64,000 nucleotides of DNA from contig JBMFJH010000002.1 of NCBI GenBank assembly GCA_049973945.1, forward strand, positions 55,124 through 119,123, read 5' to 3'. Source of the stretch: Acd1 sp049973945 (lineage in GTDB: Archaea; Thermoproteota; Thermoprotei_A; Sulfolobales; Sulfolobaceae). Of this stretch, positions 42,640 to 51,040 are shown in pieces. The stretch's first letter is position 1; each line of letters begins with the position of its first letter. The position numbers and the translations under genes were made by a program. The notes under the pieces are model-generated. The model was not told the DNA's origin, did no database searches, and saw only the letters and a program-made list of their open reading frames with translations.

Positions 42640-42920
42640 AGTCGCCACCGGCGTGATAGTTTCTCTAAGAGCTCGTGGAAGCCTCGGTTAAGGTGGAGAC
42701 GACTCCAGAAGGCGAGGTTTGATACTCAGAGGCGACGAGGGGTTCAGCTGGGTCTCTCCTGCGCTCTCTCGAGAACCTCTTGACCGAAGACCGATTTCTG
42801 AAGGCGATAGTCACACATTGGACATTCTGGTCGACGGATGTAGCTTCAGACGCGAAAACTCAGCAGCACTCTGCCTACCCCAGGACTTACCTCACTTAAC
42901 AACACGATGAGAACCACAAG
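42640..42920 (+). pseudogene. decayed wHTH regulator (copy 2)
   Basis: Read across frames it gives SVKVETTPEGEV, then YSEATRGSAGSLLRSLENLL and TEDRFL, matching the wHTH relic at 37.4 kb (VEVDSEGRIC; NVAGALLYSMESLLTEGRLL). In another frame ILVDGCSFRRENSAA may match the read-through tail of copy 1. Both copies lie roughly 0.7 kb after a tRNA-Glu or its remnant, in the same orientation. Confidence 0.5.
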
Positions 42921-43025
42921 AGGGACAAGAAATAGCTTGCCTAAATACAGGCTCCCTACCCGTAAGCGATACCGTAATACAAGTGTAAATACCCTAACGA
43001 CGGCACTATGACCGCACTCGTTCCC

Positions 43026-43727
43026 TTAGTATATATACTTGATATACTTCCAAGCAATCGATAACGAAAATACTAACCACACTAACTCAGAAACTAAGGA
43101 TAATTCGAGAACTTCAAGTGTTTTAATTTGATAAAACACAGTAATTGCAGAAGTCGGCAAAAACACAGAAACAAACACCATATAGTGAGGCAACAGCTCA
43201 ACGCTATAATACACTGGAGGTAATAACGTGATCAGGGAAGCTAAGATAAAGAATACTTCTCTTGCCCTATAAGCCCAACTGATCTTCAAGGCCATAAATA
43301 GCCCTAAATTAGACGAGGTAAGGTAGAGCATGAAAACCTCAATGAGTACAGTCAACAAGGTAGTTAAGGGCAGTCTTACAGTGATTAGTAGTAGTAATAC
43401 GTAAATTAAGATGAGAGGTAAGGGAAATAGTAGGTTTACGAGATAAATGCTCACTATGTAATTCTTCCTAGCTGTTTCGTCAAACCAGATCATATCGGTA
43501 AACTTAACGACTCTAGTCAGATATGAGAAGTCGCCTGCAGAAGAAAAGCCAGATAAGGTCAATGTAGATACGATTGAGCCCATGAGTGCAATGTCGTTTA
43601 ACTTCCCCTCTATTACGCTTAATATAAAGAGGATTGCGAGCGAGTCGAAATAGAGGCTAAGTAGCGTCAAAGGGTGTTTTATACTAAACTTAAGCCCGTA
43701 ATAGTAACTGAAGATGAATCTACTCAT
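43026..43727 (-). CDS. ABC-2-type permease subunit
   Basis: A 233-residue membrane protein with about six helices, directly downstream of and overlapping the ABC ATPase gene, so it is the membrane half of an exporter. ATG 43727 (MSRFIFSYYYGL) is used; 43745 is an alternative. Bases 42921-43025 hold nothing recognisable. Confidence 0.7.
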   Translation of the reverse strand: MSRFIFSYYYGLKFSIKHPLTLLSLYFDSLAILFILSVIEGKLNDIALMGSIVSTLTLSGFSSAGDFSYLTRVVKFTDMIWFDETARKNYIVSIYLVNLLFPLPLILIYVLLLLITVRLPLTTLLTVLIEVFMLYLTSSNLGLFMALKISWAYRAREVFFILASLITLLPPVYYSVELLPHYMVFVSVFLPTSAITVFYQIKTLEVLELSLVSELVWLVFSLSIAWKYIKYIY

Positions 43728-44514
43728 AAAAGACCACTTTAGCAACTATATCATCAACGTTAGCCTTTCTAATCGAGTTATAAGAATGTATTATTTCCTC
43801 CTCGTCGCATAGATAGTTCTTCTGGTATAGCAGGTAGCAATTTTTAAGAATCTCATCGCTATCCACCACTACCTTACCCTCAGCCTCTTTGACTAGCTCT
43901 TCTGGGGAAAAATGTAAAAACCTCTTGCTCTTAGTGATTATCAAGACTCTATCCAATATATCCATTATGCCAGTTAATGTAGGAGACGAAATTATCACGG
44001 TCTTCCCGTCTTCTTTCATCTTCTTTATAATCCCCTTTAGTCTTGTAATCCCTTCAATATCGAGATAAGTTAAGGGCTCGTCAAGGAGGTAAAGGTCTGC
44101 GTCGAAGGATAATACCGCACTCAGCAATACTCTCTGTTTTTGCCCTCCAGACATTTCGTCAACTTCTTTATTAGGTACGTTGAAATACTCCATCATCTCT
44201 AAGGCTTTTTGCTTAGCCCTCCTTAAGTCAAGCCCTCTTAAGGTGAGGTAACTTACTATATAATCTACCGCCGACATTACTCCTATGGGCTCCGCGTCTT
44301 GAGGCAAGTAAGATATCCTCTTAACGTTCAGTGAAACCTTACCGCTATCGGGCTTTAAGATTCCCAAGATCATCTTTAATAGCGTTGTTTTTCCGTAGCC
44401 ATTAGGCGCCACGATGCCGTATATCGAGTTTTCATCGAAGGACAGAGTTACGTCTTTGAAAACTATTACGTTGCCGTAGCTTTTTGAAACGTTCTCAAGT
44501 CTTACTACTACCAT
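43720..44514 (-). CDS. ABC-transporter ATPase subunit
   Basis: A 264-residue ATPase: Walker A APNGYGKT (36-43), Q-loop YLPQD (69-73), signature MSGGQ (121-125), Walker B LYLLDEP (141-147). The H-loop His is missing: the usual ISSHH stretch reads ISSPTL. The last 60 residues are an extra charged domain. Coupled to a permease of ABC-2 type, so probably an exporter of a peptide, lipid or antibiotic. AT-rich, part of the island. Confidence 0.85.
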   Translation of the reverse strand: MVVVRLENVSKSYGNVIVFKDVTLSFDENSIYGIVAPNGYGKTTLLKMILGILKPDSGKVSLNVKRISYLPQDAEPIGVMSAVDYIVSYLTLRGLDLRRAKQKALEMMEYFNVPNKEVDEMSGGQKQRVLLSAVLSFDADLYLLDEPLTYLDIEGITRLKGIIKKMKEDGKTVIISSPTLTGIMDILDRVLIITKSKRFLHFSPEELVKEAEGKVVVDSDEILKNCYLLYQKNYLCDEEEIIHSYNSIRKANVDDIVAKVVFYE

Positions 44515-44888
44515 CGTTGCTGCCTACCTCATCTAGTTTCCTCGTGACGGAGGGTGCCTCAATAAAGTTGATGAACGATATGGGGTTGGGGAAGGCACTT
44601 AACGGAAAGACGACATGGCCTTAAAGGAAGTGATTTAATTCAACTCATGTTCCCCAGAAAACGTGGAAAGAAATAAGGAAGGGAATTGAATTGAGAAACC
44701 TCATGAAAGTTTATTTAGATAATTCATTCACCCTTACTACATGGAACATCTTGTACGGTTATTTAGTCGATTATTGTGTTGCATAAGTTAAAAAGATGGA
44801 AAAGGTTGTGAAAAATTTTCAGCTTATTCTAAGATTTTCACACTTTCCTAATTAAAGATTTGTACAACGAGGTAAAGTACAACATCAG
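44515..44888. other. non-coding stretch of the island
   Basis: 374 bases without a supportable gene. It holds the right copy of the 26-bp direct repeat (44685-44710), an inverted repeat GTGAAAA (44808-44814)/TTTTCAC (44835-44841), and a TATA-like CTAATTAAAG (about 44849-44858) that fits the ATG at 44889. Confidence 0.4.
44685..44710 (+). repeat. 26-bp direct repeat, right copy
   Basis: Matches 38012-38037 at 23 of 26 positions with the same orientation. The two copies bracket 6.7 kb of AT-rich DNA. Confidence 0.5.
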
Positions 44889-45146
44889 ATGGATAAGAAA
44901 ATTTATGATGAGATAATTAAGCCCTTTGGTTCTTATGAGAGATTTAAGAAGAGGGTAGAGGACATAAAGGCTGAGATAGAGACGAACAAAAGGACTGGTA
45001 AGACCTCAGAAGAAGTTTTCTTAGAGCTCTACGAAATATGGGAAAAAGAATACCTTAAGGCGTTTAACGGCGACGTAAAGAGGGCTATGGAGCATTTGAT
45101 GAAGGTGAGAGAGTTGAGAAGATTGCTGAGGCCTTACAAAGGCTAG
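44889..45146 (+). CDS. helical hypothetical upstream of a nucleotidyltransferase relic
   Basis: An 85-residue charged helical protein (DEIIKPFGSYERFKKRVEDI, EVFLELYEIWEKEYLKAFNG). Proteins of this size often precede DUF6036-type nucleotidyltransferases in archaea, and here one follows in overlapping frame. Probably the intact half of a degenerate two-gene unit. Confidence 0.6.
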   Translation: MDKKIYDEIIKPFGSYERFKKRVEDIKAEIETNKRTGKTSEEVFLELYEIWEKEYLKAFNGDVKRAMEHLMKVRELRRLLRPYKG

Positions 45147-45440
45147 TAGAGGCGTTAGAGAAGGCCAATTGTAAATACGTAATAGTAGGGGGTTTAGTGG
45201 CGATCCATTACGGTAGGAACAGAATAACACAAGACATTGACGTTGTAGTAGACGCTGATAAAGTAGAATTACTTATGTCAGCGCTTAAGCACAACGGTTT
45301 TGAATTTCCCGAGAGGGAGTTTTTAGGTGCTTTTAAAGAAAGGAGCAGGGTTACGCTTTTCCTTTCAAAAAATACCTTCTTTTCATATTGATTTGAAATC
45401 TGCTAGAGACGAGCTAGATTATGAAGCCCTTAACGGAAGG
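45113..45440 (+). pseudogene. truncated DUF6036-like nucleotidyltransferase
   Basis: One frame gives VEKIAEALQRLVEALEKANC, KYVIVGGLVAIHYGRNRITQ and DIDVVVDADKVELL (the G-G and D-x-D motifs of the NTase fold) but has no usual start codon. A frameshift near 45345 moves the reading to GLRFSFQKIPSFHIDLKSAR, DELDYEALNGRV, where it runs into the AIR-synthase-like sequence at about 45441. Dead gene at the island edge. Confidence 0.6.
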
Positions 45441-46004
45441 GTCCGTTCAGGGCGTTCGAGACGGCCACGTCGACCTGCATCTGCGAGTCGGGGTCGTCCA
45501 GCGGGTCGACAATTTGCAGGGTGTCGATGTTGGCCGAGGTGTAGGACTTCAGTTCCCCTCCATCGAGCCTGACCAGGTCGAGGACAGCGACCTCCCCCTA
45601 GGGGTTGGCAGTCACTATGGAGTGGCCCTTCCCTACCGTCAGCTTCCTCCTCGTCTTGACGCTGGTATAAGTCCTGACCAGGAATTCGGCGAACTTATCT
45701 GGGTTTCCCGCCGTCTGCTGGTTGACCTGGAAGAGGGCCACTATCCTGTCCGCGTCGAACTCCCCTCCGTTTATCAGCCTCTTGACCTCCTCCCTCTCCC
45801 TAGAGACGGAGATGTCCGCGTTCTCCCTCGGGAGGACCTCTATGTTCCTCTCCGCCAGTAACGGCCTGATCCCCTCCAACGCCGGGTAGACCGTGTCTAT
45901 CAGGTCTACCTTCACCACGCAACCTGTTGCCAGGGAAAGCGGGTTAGCCCCATCCTCTTGTACTTGTTGAGGTTCTCCCAGAGCCTCTCGAACAGGTCGG
46001 CCAC
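45441..46004 (-). pseudogene. N-terminal fragment of an AIR-synthase-like protein
   Basis: From GTG 45918 the frame reads VKVDLIDTVYPALEGIRPLL, RENADISVSREREEVKRLIN, KLTVGKGHSIVTANP, TAG (45598-45600), and then on in frame GEVAVLDLVRLDGGELKSYT and DPDSQMQVDVAVSNALN, after which homology ends at the island edge. The VSNALN segment matches the VxNDL region of PurM-like proteins. A 30-residue frame at 45912-46004 (MADLFERLWENLNKYKRMGL...) overlaps its start. The matching C-terminal part is at 37766-38015. Confidence 0.55.
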
Positions 46005-46141
46005 GTCAGCTCGTATTAAATTCTCCTCGTATCATTTTAAAAGTTAGCATAAATACGGAAATATCAATATTTTCAGAATTTACTTAAAGTTTTTGGGAAC
46101 TCATCGCGAAAGCTTAAGACTTAGCAGAACGACTTTCCCGC

Positions 46142-46975
46142 GTGGAGAAGGTCTCAAAGCTCAGGGTCACGATCCTCAGCGACAACTTCACCTCCACGAT
46201 AATCCCTCCCTTAGTGGGAGAGTGGGGGTTCTCCGCCTTCATAGAGGCAGACGGCGTAGGAATCCTCTACGACGTGGGTAACTCCGGAGTCCCACTCCTC
46301 CACAACGCCGAGCTCCTGGGCATAGACCTTAAGAGGGACGTGGACTACATCGTGCTGTCCCACGGCCACTCCGACCACACGGGGGGTCTTGGCAACCCTA
46401 GGGTAAGGGAGCTCTTGAGGGGGAAGGTAGTAATAGCCCACCCCTCCGTCTTCGAGAAGAAGCTCCTGAGCTGGAGGGGGAGGCTCGACTACATCGGGAT
46501 CCCCCTGACCAGGGAGGAGATGGAGAGGGAGTTCAGGCTGATACTGACGAGGGAGCCCCTGACCTTCGCCAAGGGGGTGACCTTCGGCGGGGAGGTCAAG
46601 AGCTACGGCTTCCCGAGGTACACCAAGGGGCTGTACAAGGGCTTAGCAGAGGGAGTAGTCCAGGACGACCTGCCCGACGACAGCCCCCTCTACATCAACA
46701 CGGCTAAAGGCCTCGTGATAATTACGGGCTGCGGCCACTCCGGAATACTGAACATCGTGAGGCACGCGAGGGAAGTCACGGGAGAGGACAAGATCTACGC
46801 AGTGCTGGGGGGATTCCACCTGCTCTCATCGCCCAAGGAGCACGTTGACGAGGTGATGAAGGAGCTTGAAGGCGTGGCGGAGAAGATTGGTCCCGCACAC
46901 TGCAGCGGGTTCCAGGCGAGGCTGACCAGGAAGTTCGTCGACATGGGGGTGGGGGGCGTCCTCGAAGTCGAGTAA
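46142..46975 (+). CDS. metallo-beta-lactamase-fold hydrolase (MJ0301-like)
   Basis: A 277-residue MBL protein: VLSHGHSDHTGGL (H74, H76, D78, H79), ITGCGHSGILNI, LGGFHLL and PAHCSGFQA, the set typical of the branch that includes the archaeal dihydropterin aminobenzene phosphate synthase-like proteins. Binds two metals. GTG start. Substrate unproven. First clearly GC-rich intact gene after the island. Confidence 0.82.
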   Translation: MEKVSKLRVTILSDNFTSTIIPPLVGEWGFSAFIEADGVGILYDVGNSGVPLLHNAELLGIDLKRDVDYIVLSHGHSDHTGGLGNPRVRELLRGKVVIAHPSVFEKKLLSWRGRLDYIGIPLTREEMEREFRLILTREPLTFAKGVTFGGEVKSYGFPRYTKGLYKGLAEGVVQDDLPDDSPLYINTAKGLVIITGCGHSGILNIVRHAREVTGEDKIYAVLGGFHLLSSPKEHVDEVMKELEGVAEKIGPAHCSGFQARLTRKFVDMGVGGVLEVE

Positions 46976-46991
46976 GGGCCTTAGACCATCT

Positions 46992-47606
46992 TTACTTGAC
47001 CCTCTCTAGATAGGCCTTAACGACTTTTCTCAACGCCCTCCTCAGGATCTCGTCCAGGGTCGGCACGCTTATCCCCAGCCTGTCAGCTATGTCCTTCAGC
47101 GTCACCTTCCTGTCGTCGTCGAAGTAGCCCATCTTGAAGGCTAGAGCGAGGATCTCCAGCTGCCTGTTCGTCAGCTCGTCCTCCTCTATTTCGGTGGTCT
47201 CGAGGACGGAGACCTTCACCCCCTTTGCCTTCAGGGCGTCGACCAGGGAGTCCAAAGCCGCGCGGTCGGGCACCATGACCCTGTAGAGCAGCGTCCTTTC
47301 GGACACTACCTTGGCGCTCTCCACTATTACCGGCAAGCTGTAGAGGGCCTTACACACGGCACAGCCCTCCGTCCTTACCCAGACCTTCTTGTCGCTGAGC
47401 CTCAGCGCCCTAATGCTGGCCTTCCGTATCCTCGTTAAGTCCTCCCGCGTCGGGTCGTCGCTGAAAACCACGACGTGATCCGTGAAGTTCTCGCCCAGCT
47501 TGACGCTCTCCACCCTAGCGGAGAGGCGGGCCTCGGCGATCAGGTTCATGACGTTGCAGGGGTGGTTCTCGACGAGGAGCACTGCCTCGTGAGGGTGTTT
47601 GGGCAT
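46992..47606 (-). CDS. Bat-type HTH_10 transcription regulator
   Basis: A 204-residue protein ending in the bacterio-opsin-activator HTH domain: LTNRQLEILALAFKMGYFDD, VTLKDIADRLGISVPTLDEI, LRRALRKVV. The N-terminal part has a CNV and EGCAVCKAL cysteine pair that could sense metal or redox state. It follows the DUF488 gene by 18 bases on the same strand. Confidence 0.8.
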   Translation of the reverse strand: MPKHPHEAVLLVENHPCNVMNLIAEARLSARVESVKLGENFTDHVVVFSDDPTREDLTRIRKASIRALRLSDKKVWVRTEGCAVCKALYSLPVIVESAKVVSERTLLYRVMVPDRAALDSLVDALKAKGVKVSVLETTEIEEDELTNRQLEILALAFKMGYFDDDRKVTLKDIADRLGISVPTLDEILRRALRKVVKAYLERVK

Positions 47607-47624
47607 CCGTAACGGTCAGCTCCC

Positions 47625-47982
47625 CTACGTCCCATTTAAAGATTTCAACGCGTTCTCCAGGAACTCCTTGAGGGCCACGGCGTTGTTGTAGGGTGACCTG
47701 GCCGCGCAGAGCGAGGTGACGTTCCCGCCCTTCCTGATGAGGTCTAGGAGGACTCCCAGATTGGGGTTGTTCCTGAGCTCCTCGAAGCACTTCTCCTTGA
47801 AGGCCTCCCACTTGCTGGGGTCGTGGTTGAACCACTTCCTGAGGCCCCTCAGACGGAGCCAGTTCCCTCAGCCAGAGGTCTACCTTCTCCCTCTTGACGC
47901 CCCGAGGCCAGAACCTGTCCACGAGCACCCTTATCCCGTCATCCTTCTCGACGGGGTCGTAAACCCTCTTTACCTTGATCAC
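47625..47982 (-). pseudogene. DUF488 family protein, frameshifted
   Basis: Starts MIKVKRVYDPVEKDDGIRVL, VDRFWPRGVKREKVDLWLRE, the DUF488 signature. After LAPSEG the frame becomes nonsense, but dropping one base from the C-run at 47844-47847 restores LRKWFNHDPSKWEAFKEKCF, NNPNLGVLLDLIRKGGNVTS, LCAARSPYNNAVALKEFLEN to TAG at 47625. The complete protein would be about 118 residues, the family's usual size. Either a sequence error or a recent mutation. Confidence 0.75.
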
Positions 47983-48069
47983 GCGGTTGTCTTCCTCGTT
48001 GTGGAGTAAAAGTGGGGGCCCTAACTAATCAGGTGTACACGATATATCTCTACCAGGAAGCGGTGGCAC

Positions 48070-48408
48070 GTGTTCGTCATATCGGCTATGACGGGCACCA
48101 TGATGCTAATCCACGCAGCTGTCGCTGCAGCTTCGTTCAAGGGTAAGACCGTGCCCAGGAGCGTCGGTTACCCGGTGGCCCTTTACGAAATAGCTTTCTA
48201 CGAGGCGTTGCTGTACTCGGGAGCCGTTTCCGGTCTCCCCTTACTTCTGCTGACCTACCTGTTCCTCGCCGTCCACGTAGCAGGAGGGCTCGCGTACATG
48301 GGGGGTGCATTAACCCGGCTCTACTCCCCCTCGAGGCTCGCATACTACGGCCTTTACGAACTTTTCGAGTTGGCTTACCTGTCGGTCGTCTTCTTCCTCG
48401 CCCGGTGA
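48070..48408 (+). CDS. small membrane protein
   Basis: A 112-residue protein with three to four membrane helices (SAMTGTMMLIHAAVAAASF; LLLLTYLFLAVHVAGGLAYM; ELFELAYLSVVFFLA). GTG start. Four bases before the next membrane protein gene, so they are co-expressed. Family unknown. Confidence 0.65.
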   Translation: MFVISAMTGTMMLIHAAVAAASFKGKTVPRSVGYPVALYEIAFYEALLYSGAVSGLPLLLLTYLFLAVHVAGGLAYMGGALTRLYSPSRLAYYGLYELFELAYLSVVFFLAR

Positions 48409-48412
48409 TACC

Positions 48413-49138
48413 ATGAAGAGGAGAAACCACGCGGTCTACTTCTTAGGTTTGCTCTCTTACGTGGTCTCTTTAGTGCCCTTCACTGAGTTAAGGCCGCTCA
48501 GCGCGGCGATTGCCCTCGCCATGTCGTTATACGTCTTCCCAGTCCTTGACTATTTGCAGCCCAAGTTCGCGACCTGGAAGCTCGGCGCGAGGGACGTAGC
48601 GGTTTCGGTCGCCTCTGGACTGCCTTACGCCGTGGCGATGATCCTTTCCCCCTCACTGATCTACGCTGTCCCGGCCCTCCTCCTCGGAGCGACGTTGCTT
48701 TTGCACTACCGTAGGAAGGCCATGTGGGGGAACGTGGTCGGCACGGCGTTCGTCGCGTCCCTCTCCTTCGTCTGGAGCGCTGTCGCAGGCAACCCGTTCG
48801 TCCTGGCGGACGCTTATTGGACTGCATACGCCTTCTTCGGGGCCGTCTACGTCGAGTACAAGCTACCTTTTAGGCAGTTGAGCCTCAGGACTCTGAGGGT
48901 CGCCGCGGTCACCGTAGCGTTACTATTAGCTGTCGCGAGCTATGGGCACCCGTTGCTCATTGCGTCGTTAGCGGAGCCCCTTTTCAGGGCGGTGAAGCCC
49001 GGAGGGAAGCTGGGCTCCGCTAAGGAGATAAAGGCTTTGGGCAGGAAGGGGGCGTGGAGGGACGTAGCCTTCGTGGTAGTGCTCTCGGCGCTCTGCGTCG
49101 CCTCAGAGCTCTCGAAGCGCTCAACCGCGTTTCCGTGA
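48413..49138 (+). CDS. polytopic membrane protein
   Basis: A 241-residue protein with about seven membrane helices and a basic N-terminus (MKRRNHAVYFLGLLSYVVSL). Not assigned to a family; its short loops and YRRKAMWG segment recall YwiC-like or prenyl-enzyme-like membrane proteins only loosely. Operon with the 48070 gene. Bases 49139-49315 hold nothing I recognise. Confidence 0.65.
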   Translation: MKRRNHAVYFLGLLSYVVSLVPFTELRPLSAAIALAMSLYVFPVLDYLQPKFATWKLGARDVAVSVASGLPYAVAMILSPSLIYAVPALLLGATLLLHYRRKAMWGNVVGTAFVASLSFVWSAVAGNPFVLADAYWTAYAFFGAVYVEYKLPFRQLSLRTLRVAAVTVALLLAVASYGHPLLIASLAEPLFRAVKPGGKLGSAKEIKALGRKGAWRDVAFVVVLSALCVASELSKRSTAFP

Positions 49139-49315
49139 GGGGGACTTCTCGATGGACAACGCTCCCGCGAGCTTTCTCCCTCTCCGTGCAACCCCGCTGG
49201 TCCCTCAGGGAGCTAAGACTGGGCTTAGCCGTAGTCCCCCTACCGCGCCAAGGATCAAGGTGCCTGCAAAGCGTAGAAGACTTAGTCTCAACATTACGTT
49301 AGAAACGCGAAAGTC

Positions 49316-49636
49316 TTACGGCTTATGCGAGCTTATGAGGGCCTTGACCCTTTCGGCCAGATCCTCCCTCGCTTCGTCAGGGACGTAATACCTCCCCTCA
49401 AGCGTCGCTCGGGCTATCCCGACCTGCGTGTACGTCTTGAGTATAGTCGCGACGTATGTAGGCTTTAGCCCCAAACTGTTGGCGATTTCTTCAGGCGTTT
49501 TATGGTTCGCGTTGAGTAATACGTAAGCCTCTACTAGCGCCATCCCTCTCGTTGAGGGGTCGATCCGCTTACGATTACCGTCGAAATTTTTAAGCAAAGT
49601 AAGGACTGCCGACGGTTGAGGAGAAGTCGTCGTCAT
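49316..49636 (-). CDS. winged-helix regulator
   Basis: A 106-residue protein: EAYVLLNANHKTPEEIANSLGLKPTYVATILKTYTQVG gives an HTH (key parts EEIANSLGL and YVATILKTY), followed by a wing ARATLEGRYYVP. ATG 49636 is used because a TATA box (TTTAAATA, 49668-49675) lies about 35 bases upstream. Targets unknown. Confidence 0.7.
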   Translation of the reverse strand: MTTTSPQPSAVLTLLKNFDGNRKRIDPSTRGMALVEAYVLLNANHKTPEEIANSLGLKPTYVATILKTYTQVGIARATLEGRYYVPDEAREDLAERVKALISSHKP

Positions 49637-49651
49637 TGTCGATCCAAACAC

Positions 49652-50193
49652 TTTAACAATGTTAACTCTATTTAAACCTAATGCCGAGACCGGCCCTGGG
49701 TAAACGTAAGCGTATCGCCGTCAGGGAACTCTGGCGAACCGCGGCAAGCCTTCCTCCCGGAACAGGGACGAGGGGAGTTATCTCGCCGTTCTCCACGCAG
49801 GGAGTCGGACAATAGGGCCTGAAGCTGGTGGACTGACACTCGAGCCCAGGGTCGTCGAGCGGACTCACCCGACCGCACGCTGTCGTGGCCCTTGGAACTC
49901 GTCGCTTCGACTCTCCCTACGAGGCCGTTCTAAGCCCCTCTTGAGGCTCCCGCCGCGTCCAGCTGTTCCTTCGCTCAGTGGGGACCGAACCGGCTCACTT
50001 GACGAAAGAGGTTGTGCTGAGGCCGTGAGGCGTCAGCTAATCATCGAAGCCCCGGGGAGCGCAAATCGAAACTCTGCAGGAACGGGGGAGTGACATGAGG
50101 TCTCGGCCAACTTGGCGGTGCGACTCGTTAGTTCGTTCTGAAAATTTTGAATATAGATTTATTAAGTGAAAGTTCGAAACAGCCCGACTGGGA
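49652..50193. other. gene-poor GC-rich stretch
   Basis: About 540 bases without an intact gene. Short codon-like pieces occur on the plus strand, broken by stops, perhaps an old pseudogene or mobile-element end. The last 40 bases carry TTTATTAA (50157-50164), a TATA box for the TTG at 50194. Confidence 0.35.
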
Positions 50194-50547
50194 TTGAACA
50201 TAGTAGCTACGTGCGACACGGAGCTCAACATTAAACCCTTAGACGAAGCGGAGATAATAGCCCTGATTAAGGAGTACGAGAGGGTCGTGGAGCAGTACGA
50301 GAACTCCGCTTACGGCATAAGCAAGGAGGCCACGATGCACGTAATTTTACAGCTCCAGCCCGACGCGATAATTGTCGGGCCCCAGTTCCTCTGCCCGGGG
50401 TCTTACATGATGAGCGTGGGGCAGGTGAAGTACATCGTCACCGAGTACGACAACCTCGTGGACGTCCTCAACAACCTTGAAGAGGTCAAGAAGAACGTGA
50501 GGGACGAACTCGACGAGGAGATCTACGCGGAGGCCCACCCAGACTGA
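50194..50547 (+). CDS. conserved hypothetical
   Basis: A 117-residue acidic protein (NIVATCDTELNIKPLDEAEI, HVILQLQPDAIIVGPQFLCP) with two cysteines. Not recognised. TTG start supported by a TATA box 30-37 bases upstream. Followed 13 bases later by the SelW-like gene, likely the same transcript. Confidence 0.65.
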   Translation: MNIVATCDTELNIKPLDEAEIIALIKEYERVVEQYENSAYGISKEATMHVILQLQPDAIIVGPQFLCPGSYMMSVGQVKYIVTEYDNLVDVLNNLEEVKKNVRDELDEEIYAEAHPD

Positions 50548-50560
50548 GGGTGCACACGGA

Positions 50561-50812
50561 TTGCCCCCGGTGAAGGTTAAGATAGTTTTTTGCAGGAAGT
50601 GCGGCTACCACGAGAGGGCCTTGGAGCTGGCCAGGGACTTGGTTCACTTCTTCGACGACGTTGCGTTGGAGCTCGTCCCAGGAGAGAACGGCGTGTTCGA
50701 CGTTTACGTCAACGGGAGTCTAATTTTCTCGAGGTTTCAGGCCAGGCGTTTCCCAGACAGCGAGGAGGTACTCCAGGAAGTAGGGAGGATTAGGTTCTCG
50801 CAAGCCGATTAG
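50561..50812 (+). CDS. SelW/Rdx-family protein (Cys form)
   Basis: An 83-residue thioredoxin-like protein of the SelW/Rdx family: VKIVFCRKCGYHERALELAR with the C-x-x-C at 11-14 (where selenoproteins have C-x-x-U), VPGENGVFDVYVNGSLIFSR and FPDSEEVLQEV. A small redox protein. TTG start. Confidence 0.85.
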   Translation: MPPVKVKIVFCRKCGYHERALELARDLVHFFDDVALELVPGENGVFDVYVNGSLIFSRFQARRFPDSEEVLQEVGRIRFSQAD

Positions 50813-51040
50813 AGGAGGCCCACGTTTGGCTGATCCTTACCCTACGGTCGTGGGTTTAAACTTTACAAATTGTCTCTATATATTGAGAAGATAATTATCG
50901 ATTTGTTGAACTTCTGACCTCGAATACCCTATTTCAGATTGCGTGGATGTTCATATGAGTCCCTCAAAAATTTAAAACTATTTCACTCAATTTACAAATG
51001 TGATTTAAACAAAATCGAAACATTATACCCGAAAAGGGAA

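Noticed and set aside
49652..50193. IS200/IS605 transposon end
   Set aside because: Some stem-like GC-rich sequence is present, but no TnpB motif or defined end could be found.
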